Positions 7,407-12,115 of a stretch of 12,115 nucleotides of DNA are shown here, in pieces (position 1 is the first letter of the stretch; each line of letters opens with the position of its first letter). The notes under the pieces are model-generated. The model was not told the origin of the DNA. It saw only the letters and a program-made list of their open reading frames with translations, and did not search any database. The DNA lies in contig JAHJBW010000236.1 of NCBI GenBank assembly GCA_018813405.1, positions 1-12,115 on the forward strand, in the 5' to 3' direction. The DNA is from Candidatus Margulisiibacteriota bacterium. Its GTDB lineage: Bacteria; Margulisbacteria; WOR-1; XYC2-FULL-46-14; JAHJBW01. Position numbers and translations under genes: made by a program.

Positions 7407-7436
7407 TTTATCTGTGGTTTTGGCGGAGAATTTCAA
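7407..7436 (-). promoter_or_regulatory. Candidate promoter of the hydrolase-to-ymdB operon
   Basis: Reading the minus strand, TTGAAA (7436-7431, five of six matches to TTGACA) is followed after 18 bp by GATAAA (7412-7407, four of six). The hexamer ends 5 nt before the hydrolase ATG, so a transcript from it would be leaderless or nearly so. It shares the 123-bp divergent intergenic region with the promoter of the plus-strand radical SAM gene. Confidence 0.35.
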
Positions 7437-7461
7437 TTGATTGTTGTGTTCCGCTGCGTCC

Positions 7462-7490
7462 TTGAATGAGCTAAGCGCGGCTGTTATAAT
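7462..7490 (+). promoter_or_regulatory. Sigma70-type promoter of the radical SAM gene
   Basis: TTGAAT (7462-7467) is separated by exactly 17 bp from a perfect TATAAT (7485-7490). The start of transcription should lie near 7497, leaving a leader of about 28 nt that contains GGAAG (7513-7517), 7 nt before the ATG at 7525. This is the best promoter in the window. Confidence 0.75.
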
Positions 7491-7524
7491 TTAAATATAT
7501 TCAACTGAAACTGGAAGTAAGCCT

Positions 7525-9300
7525 ATGCATGTAACATTAATTTTCCCTCCGCACACTCTGCCGCTTACGCCTCCCGTATCTCTCCCGTTGCTTACGGGTT
7601 TTTTGAGAGAAAAGGGGATCAAAGTTAAGCCGCTTGACCTTAATTGCGAGGCGTTAGACCATTTACTTTGCCCGGAAGTGATACAGGAGAACTATGGGAT
7701 CCTTCTAAAAAAGAACCTTAAGGGAAGGGGCGTTTACCACAGGGATGACATTATTAAATATAAACAGGTCTTGGTGTCTTCTATTGAGCAGGCCAAGAAT
7801 ACCATGCGCAGCAAGCGGCATTTCTATTCGCAAAGCAAGTTGAATTGGTCGGTCTTCTTGATCCAGAAAGCATTTGAATTATTCTCGCTTTCCAGTTATC
7901 CGCACAAGTTCACCTTTGCCGGATCCGACCTTGTCATTGACCGGCAGGGCACTTTGTTGTCGGCCAGCAAGGTCCCTACTATATTTGATGATTTCCTTAA
8001 GAAAAGGGCGGTTGATATTGCGCGATCCAAAACACGCTTGCTCGGCTTTTCGGTCAATTCGTTTACCCAATTGCTGTATGCCCTGAAACTTGCCAGACAG
8101 ATAAGGCAAACCTGTCCTAATATGCACCTTACGGTCGGGGGAACGTTCTTGTGCGCCTTCAAGAACTATTTCAAGGACTTTTCTCCGATCTTTGATCTGT
8201 TTGATACTGTCATCATTCACGAAGGGGAGCATGCCCTGCTAGACCTTGTCGATTATTTGCGGGCAGGCAAGCCTTTTAATAAATGCAGAAATCTGATTTT
8301 TAAAAACAATGGAAGGATACAGAAAAGCCCTTTGCTTTTTCAGGAAGATCCAAACTCGCTTCCTTTGCCGGATTTTGATGGATTGCCGCTCGGCAAATAC
8401 TTCGTTCCCGAAACAGTGGTCTCTTTGCCGCTTGCGCGGGGGTGCTACTTTGGAGCCTGCACTTATTGCGGTTATAATCATAATTTTATAGGACGATACC
8501 GTGAAGAAACTGTCAGCCGCATCGTCGAGAAGATCAGGTCGTTACAAAAACAACTAAAGACCAGGTATTTCATTTTCTCTGTTTCGGCCCTGGCACCCGT
8601 TCTGGCGAAAGAGCTTTCAAGGCAACTGGTGCGCAATAAAATAAAGATTCATTGGATGTCACAGGCCCGGGCAGAAGCGGCCTTTGACGAAGATGCTTTT
8701 TCAGCCCTGGCCAAAGCCGGCTGTCGTATGCTTGCTTTCGGGTTTGAATCCGCCAATCCGCGGATATTGGGCCTGATGAATAAGGGAATAATGCCCCGTG
8801 ATCAAAAGCGTGTACTAAAGGCCTGCAAAAAGAACGGTATTCAGGTCGAAGTGGATATTCTTTATAATTTTCTTGACGAAAAACCCCTCGAGCTTAAAGA
8901 CACACTGGACTTTCTTTATGAACACAAGAGCAGCATTACTTATCTGGCCCTTAATGATTTTTTTGTCGCAATGGACTCGCCCATCTTTTGGGACCCGGAG
9001 CGTTTTGGCCTGGTGGTAAGCGCGCCGACCGCAAGCCGCGGCATCATAAAGCTGTTCAATGGGAGAGTTAAATGGCGCACATATGCCAGAAAAAACAGCG
9101 GAGAAGAGAAAAAACAAAAGGCTCTTATTTTGAAGGATTTTCTTGCAAACATGTCAGAAGAGGGATTTAGAAAAGCAAGCAAAAAATATCTGGTCAATGG
9201 CAGATTGACCGCTCAAACCAACAGTGTCTTTAACCTGCTATACTCTTCCCGCGGTAGCCAGACTAATGAAGCACATAGACCAGCCTGTCGAAATCCTTGA
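7525..9300 (+). CDS. B12-binding-domain-type radical SAM protein, function unknown
   Basis: The 591-residue protein begins with the cobalamin-binding-type opening VTLIFPPH...LPLLTGFLREKGI seen in COG1032 radical SAM proteins, and LTVGGTF at 202-208 closes that region. I see no DxHxxG cobalamin motif, so bound B12 is uncertain. An unusual lysine-rich insert occupies about 48-150. The radical SAM motif is RGCYFGACTYC, cysteines 307, 312 and 315, a CX4CX2C spacing that a COG1032 subgroup (GCYWxxCxFC type) shares, instead of CX3CX2C. GFESANPRILGLMNKG at 406-421 is the usual later strand motif. The C-terminal region (about 485-591) is specific and unassigned. The start has its own promoter and GGAAG site. 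Its last 38 bp overlap the convergent U32 gene. Such enzymes modify peptides, lipids or cofactors; no substrate can be inferred. Confidence 0.88.
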   Translation: MHVTLIFPPHTLPLTPPVSLPLLTGFLREKGIKVKPLDLNCEALDHLLCPEVIQENYGILLKKNLKGRGVYHRDDIIKYKQVLVSSIEQAKNTMRSKRHFYSQSKLNWSVFLIQKAFELFSLSSYPHKFTFAGSDLVIDRQGTLLSASKVPTIFDDFLKKRAVDIARSKTRLLGFSVNSFTQLLYALKLARQIRQTCPNMHLTVGGTFLCAFKNYFKDFSPIFDLFDTVIIHEGEHALLDLVDYLRAGKPFNKCRNLIFKNNGRIQKSPLLFQEDPNSLPLPDFDGLPLGKYFVPETVVSLPLARGCYFGACTYCGYNHNFIGRYREETVSRIVEKIRSLQKQLKTRYFIFSVSALAPVLAKELSRQLVRNKIKIHWMSQARAEAAFDEDAFSALAKAGCRMLAFGFESANPRILGLMNKGIMPRDQKRVLKACKKNGIQVEVDILYNFLDEKPLELKDTLDFLYEHKSSITYLALNDFFVAMDSPIFWDPERFGLVVSAPTASRGIIKLFNGRVKWRTYARKNSGEEKKQKALILKDFLANMSEEGFRKASKKYLVNGRLTAQTNSVFNLLYSSRGSQTNEAHRPACRNP

Positions 9301-10117
9301 GCGGGATCCCCTCGAGCGAATTATTACATCCATAGATCCCCCTGGACAACATGAGAAGATTGCTTTTGTTGTTGGCATCAAAATAAGAGGAATTGGCGAC
9401 ATAATATTCCTGGCATTCTCTTTTACAGGAAAGCCCGCAGCGGAATTTGTCGTTTTCTTCCCTGTTGGTCGAAGCAAAAAGGCAGTTGGAGGTGAATGAA
9501 ACAGGGATGAGAGGAAAATATAAATGGGTTTTCAGATCATGACATGCGCTCTTGCTGGGGGCTATGCCGTGCCAGAGATTGTCATATCCAAATGCTTTGA
9601 CTTTCTTTTCTTTTAAAAACTTGCAAATTGCTGGATTGCTCAGGATAGAAATTCCAAAAAGTGATCTATAGGGAAGAAGCTTTGTCTCCGCCAGTGGATT
9701 TACGCTGCGCCTCATTTTATTCAATGCGCGGCCAATGACCGGTACCAGGCGGGGGTATTTCTGCAACATTTCCAATGCTCCCCAGTCGTTTATTATGACC
9801 TCGGATTTTTTTGCGGCGCGATCGTTCATTAACCCGAGCAAAACGGATAAACGGGCGCTCCCCGTTGGAGTTATCATGAAAGGCGTAACCAGACAGATTG
9901 ATACAGACCTTTCCTGGCCCAGCCTAATATATTTAGCAAGTGTTTCTCTGGAGGGCATCAAGTTCTCGCAGGATTCTGAACCCACATACAAACGCATTTC
10001 TTTTGAGAATGTAAGATTGTTTTGATTTGTTATCATGGATTTTAAGATGCCTTCGATCCTGTTCCTGAAAAGGTATTTTTCCTGCTCGAAGAGGGGGAAC
10101 AAAGCGAATTGTTTCAT
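9263..10117 (-). CDS. Peptidase U32-family protein, UbiV-like, second of a tandem pair
   Basis: The 284-residue protein resembles the U32 group that includes UbiV: MRLYVGSESCENL near 41-53, EVIINDWGALEML at 106-118 and VIGRALNKMRR at 127-137 are typical of its TIM-barrel core. Cysteines C212, C227, C231 and C235, with C50 nearer the start, give C-x14-C-x3-C-x3-C, close to the C180-x12-C193-x3-C197 plus C39 cluster recalled for E. coli UbiV. A [4Fe-4S] cluster is therefore likely by inference. UbiV with UbiU supports oxygen-independent ubiquinone hydroxylation; here no ubiquinone gene is seen, so the substrate is unknown. I start it at the ATG 10117-10115, overlapping the stop of the upstream U32 gene by one base (TAATG), with an AAAGGGG site about 9 nt upstream. 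The in-frame ATG at 10174 lies inside that gene and is rejected. Confidence 0.75.
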   Translation of the reverse strand: MKQFALFPLFEQEKYLFRNRIEGILKSMITNQNNLTFSKEMRLYVGSESCENLMPSRETLAKYIRLGQERSVSICLVTPFMITPTGSARLSVLLGLMNDRAAKKSEVIINDWGALEMLQKYPRLVPVIGRALNKMRRSVNPLAETKLLPYRSLFGISILSNPAICKFLKEKKVKAFGYDNLWHGIAPSKSACHDLKTHLYFPLIPVSFTSNCLFASTNREENDKFRCGLSCKRECQEYYVANSSYFDANNKSNLLMLSRGIYGCNNSLEGIPLKDFDRLVYVLH

Positions 10118-11130
10118 TATTTGACCCCTTTGTAAGTGCAGTTGTAGCCTTTTTCGCAAAGTTCGGGGTACCACGAGGGATAAGTTTCACAGTAAAGCCG
10201 GACGATCTCCTCACTGGACAATCGCCCCGAAAGAACCTTCTTTACAAGACGGACCGTCTTTACTCTGCTTTCGATCTGATGGTCCCTGCCGCAGATCTTT
10301 AATGAATGAATGCCAATGTTTTGCAATTGCTTGATTGAGCAAAGCCCGCATCCTGGATGAGGGCGTCCGCAAGGATCATTGATGGGCTGGTGCATCATTG
10401 TTTCGTGCCGCCAGAAATGTTCCAGGTTTTCGTGCGATCGTTCAAATTCCTGATAAGAGGCCTTTTTGCGGAAGAATATCTTCTTGAGCTGCGATAGCGA
10501 TGCCCGGCAGAAAGTGCCCAGCGGGGCAATGTGATGAGCGTAGCATACCGAGCCCTCATAAGGACAACGGTCGTTCATAAGGAAAGCCTCGAATTCGCGA
10601 TTAGGGTTATCGGAGATTATTCTTTTCATTTCACCCAATGGCAGATAGCGGGAAAAGATCACCCTCTTAAATGCTATGCCGGCTGATTCGAGCAGTTCAA
10701 GAGTAAAAGAATTATAGACGCCAAAGTCGCTGCTTATAATCAACGGGGTCCTTATCAACCACTCCTTGGCCATGAGCAGCAGTCCCAGATCGCTTATTAT
10801 AAACCCATCCGGCTGAAGATCTTCAAGCGAGAATAATATGGGTTTGAGCGCTTTTAACTGTATGTCATTGTAAGTGCAGGCATTGAACGCGAGAAAGATC
10901 TTTTTGCCAAAAGAATGAACCTGGCGTATAAGGCTCCTTATGTCCTGAAAAGATAAAACATTGGCGGTTTTGATCTCGCGGCGGTTTATGGATACCAGAT
11001 AACCAAACTTGGCTCTCCAGGACCCAGGAATGAATCCCGCGTAAAACTCATCAACCCCGGCTTCGACCAGGGTCGCGATCTCTTCCTTGTGCACGACGGG
11101 ACTGGTGATCAGACAATATCTTTCGGCCAT
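10117..11130 (-). CDS. Peptidase U32-family protein, UbiU-like, first of a tandem pair
   Basis: The 337 residues follow the U32 (COG0826) plan: an N-terminal barrel strand ending DEFYAGF (27-33), KIFLAFNACTYNDIQ (77-91), PDGFIISDLGLL (107-118), FEAFLMNDRCPYEGSVCYAHH (180-200) and SLKICGR (276-282), where relatives usually have LKIEGR. C189-x6-C196 matches the spacing of C169-x6-C176 recalled for UbiU; C208 and one of C254, C261 or C264 could complete a [4Fe-4S] site. Three more cysteines (C314, C325, C331) cluster near the end. U32 proteins include proteases, RNA hydroxylation factors (RlhA, TrhP) and UbiU/UbiV, so peptidase activity should not be assumed. The ATG at 11130 has no Shine-Dalgarno site, but TATAAT stands 6 nt upstream. 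It is probably translated ahead of, and coupled to, the UbiV-like partner. Confidence 0.82.
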   Translation of the reverse strand: MAERYCLITSPVVHKEEIATLVEAGVDEFYAGFIPGSWRAKFGYLVSINRREIKTANVLSFQDIRSLIRQVHSFGKKIFLAFNACTYNDIQLKALKPILFSLEDLQPDGFIISDLGLLLMAKEWLIRTPLIISSDFGVYNSFTLELLESAGIAFKRVIFSRYLPLGEMKRIISDNPNREFEAFLMNDRCPYEGSVCYAHHIAPLGTFCRASLSQLKKIFFRKKASYQEFERSHENLEHFWRHETMMHQPINDPCGRPHPGCGLCSIKQLQNIGIHSLKICGRDHQIESRVKTVRLVKKVLSGRLSSEEIVRLYCETYPSWYPELCEKGYNCTYKGVK

Positions 11131-11136
11131 TTTTTT

Positions 11137-11165
11137 ATTATACTTAACAATCCTGTGTTTGGGAA
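11137..11165 (-). promoter_or_regulatory. Promoter of the U32 pair, leaderless type
   Basis: On the minus strand TTCCCA (11165-11160, four of six matches) is followed after 17 bp by a perfect TATAAT (11142-11137). Only six A residues separate it from the ATG at 11130, so transcription should begin at or beside the start codon. No ribosome-binding sequence fits in this space. Confidence 0.55.
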
Positions 11166-11211
11166 GTCTTCAATAATCCATTTGTCATATGCTATGATGC
11201 AATTGAATGAA

Positions 11212-12075
11212 ATGGACAATCAAGTTACTATCCTGATGTTCCATAAGGTCGTTCCTTCGTTATCGTTGAACCACTGGGGGCCGATAACCCTTGATGACTT
11301 TAAGGCCCAGATTGATCTTATTGGCAAGAACAAGTATTCATTATTAACACTTTCTGAAATGGAACGGCATTTGCTTGGCAGAGGCAGCAAAAAGCGAGCT
11401 GTCTTGTTGACCTTTGATGACGGTTCTTGTGATAATTATGAGCATGTTTTTCCTTTTTTAAGAGAAAGGGGCATCCCCGCCGTCTTTTTCTTGTGTGCGG
11501 GGTACGTTGGGACTGGCAGGATATTCTGGTGGGACAGGCTTGAGGACTGGCTTCTTAAAACGCGTAAACAGCGACTAATACTGCGGTCGGGACAGGGAGA
11601 GGTCATCTTGCCTCTCAAGAGCCGTGACGATAAGATCAGGGCTTTCAACGGTATTGTGCGATACTGGCATTGCGGGAGAATAGGGGCCAATGAGCTGCTT
11701 GAAGAAATTAAGCCTCTCTTGCAGGTCGGTGCAGAAAGTGCGACAAGGTCAGCTATGAGCTGGGCTGAAGTGCGAAAAATGCAGAAGGCTGGTTTTGGTT
11801 TTGGATCTCATGGGGTCGAGCACCTTGATCTGGCGCTTATAGATCACAAGAAAGCCAAAGATGAGATCAAACGCTCAAAAAAGATTCTGGAGGAAAAGCT
11901 CAAAGAAGATGTCACTGCCTTTTCATTCCCTTACGGAAAGTGGAACCCAAAAATTACAACCATGTTGCGAGCCGCGGGATATAAAATGGCTTTTACAAGT
12001 GTTCCGGGCGAGGTCAGACCCGGGGATAACGCTTACGCGCTAAAAAGAAGAACGGCCTTGGAGCGGATGAAATGA
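11212..12075 (+). CDS. Polysaccharide deacetylase (NodB homology domain)
   Basis: Carbohydrate esterase family 4 enzymes remove N- or O-acetyl groups from peptidoglycan, chitin-like or exopolysaccharide chains using a metal bound by Asp-His-His. The 287 residues show motif 1 LTFDDG (66-71), motif 2 SHGVEH (199-204, His200 and His204) and motif 3 FPYG (239-242). The opening QVTILMFHKV is typical of polysaccharide-biosynthesis members. No signal peptide is seen, so a cytoplasmic or membrane-associated role is likely. The start is uncertain: the ATG at 11212 fits the family start, but ATGs at 11194 and 11197 are in frame and none has a clear ribosome site. The in-frame extension to 11089 runs into the divergent U32 gene and is rejected. 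It overlaps the following glycosyltransferase by ATGA, so both probably belong to a surface glycan operon. Confidence 0.88.
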   Translation: MDNQVTILMFHKVVPSLSLNHWGPITLDDFKAQIDLIGKNKYSLLTLSEMERHLLGRGSKKRAVLLTFDDGSCDNYEHVFPFLRERGIPAVFFLCAGYVGTGRIFWWDRLEDWLLKTRKQRLILRSGQGEVILPLKSRDDKIRAFNGIVRYWHCGRIGANELLEEIKPLLQVGAESATRSAMSWAEVRKMQKAGFGFGSHGVEHLDLALIDHKKAKDEIKRSKKILEEKLKEDVTAFSFPYGKWNPKITTMLRAAGYKMAFTSVPGEVRPGDNAYALKRRTALERMK

Positions 12076-12115
12076 AAAGACCCGATCTTTCCGTGGTAAT
12101 GCCGACATATAATCA
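12072..12115 (+). CDS. Family 2 glycosyltransferase, N-terminus only (cut by window edge)
   Basis: Only 14 codons are present. They read MKRPDLSVVMPTYN, in which LSVVMPTYN is the characteristic first strand and nucleotide-binding loop of GT-A fold family 2 glycosyltransferases, which transfer sugars from nucleotide donors in surface polysaccharide synthesis. The ATG overlaps the deacetylase TGA (ATGA), and GGAG lies about 9 nt upstream inside the deacetylase end. The acceptor and sugar cannot be told from this fragment. Confidence 0.82.
   Translation, partial: MKRPDLSVVMPTYN

Noticed and set aside
10118..10174. Longer start for the UbiV-like gene
   Set aside because: The added 19 residues lie within the upstream U32 gene and are basic and unconserved; the TAATG start has a good ribosome site.

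Overview
The window looks like a piece of a chromosome from an uncultivated, probably anaerobic bacterium. It shows a compact bacterial housekeeping operon, three proteins with Fe-S cysteine motifs outside that operon, and a short palindromic repeat (half-site CCTGCCTGCC) flanked by A/T-rich iterations. From memory, such repeats are common in candidate-phylum genomes such as Margulisbacteria/Saganbacteria or Omnitrophota. This is only a lean: nothing here fixes the taxon. No tRNA, rRNA, CRISPR array, transposase or prophage gene was seen, and no stretch over about 130 bases lacks a gene.

Positions 1 to 7401 hold eight minus-strand genes that read right to left: an alpha/beta hydrolase, rimO, pgsA, a stand-alone CinA C-terminal domain (pncC type), thpR, recA, rny and ymdB (cut by the left edge). 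Junctions are tight: ATGA (hydrolase/rimO), GTGA (rimO/pgsA), a 16-nt overlap (pgsA/pncC), a 3-nt gap (pncC/thpR) and a 14-nt overlap (rny/ymdB). The only gaps are 53 and 32 nt, on either side of recA. The order pgsA-cinA-recA-rny-ymdB is a known conserved neighbourhood (Bacillus subtilis has a similar one). The operon groups membrane lipid synthesis, ribosomal protein S12 modification, NMN salvage, DNA repair and RNA turnover. Its most striking defect is in rimO: one in-frame TAA sits where the family has a conserved tyrosine, just before the TRAM domain, and the reading frame is otherwise intact.

Positions 7402 to 7524 are a divergent promoter region with a good sigma70-type promoter (TTGAAT-17-TATAAT) for a plus-strand B12-binding-type radical SAM protein (7525-9300). 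That gene converges on, and overlaps by 38 bp, a tandem minus-strand pair of peptidase U32-family proteins (9263-10117 and 10117-11130, joined as TAATG). Their cysteine patterns resemble the Fe-S proteins UbiU and UbiV. This radical SAM plus U32 pair block is the best candidate here for an uncharacterised oxygen-independent modification system, but the link rests on adjacency only.

From about 11131 a second divergent intergenic region leads into a plus-strand surface-polysaccharide operon: a NodB-type polysaccharide deacetylase (11212-12075), overlapping by ATGA the first residues of a family 2 glycosyltransferase cut by the right edge. Several starts (rimO, the first U32 gene, perhaps the hydrolase) have a -10-like hexamer 5-6 nt before the ATG and no convincing Shine-Dalgarno site, which suggests leaderless transcripts beside ordinary leadered ones.
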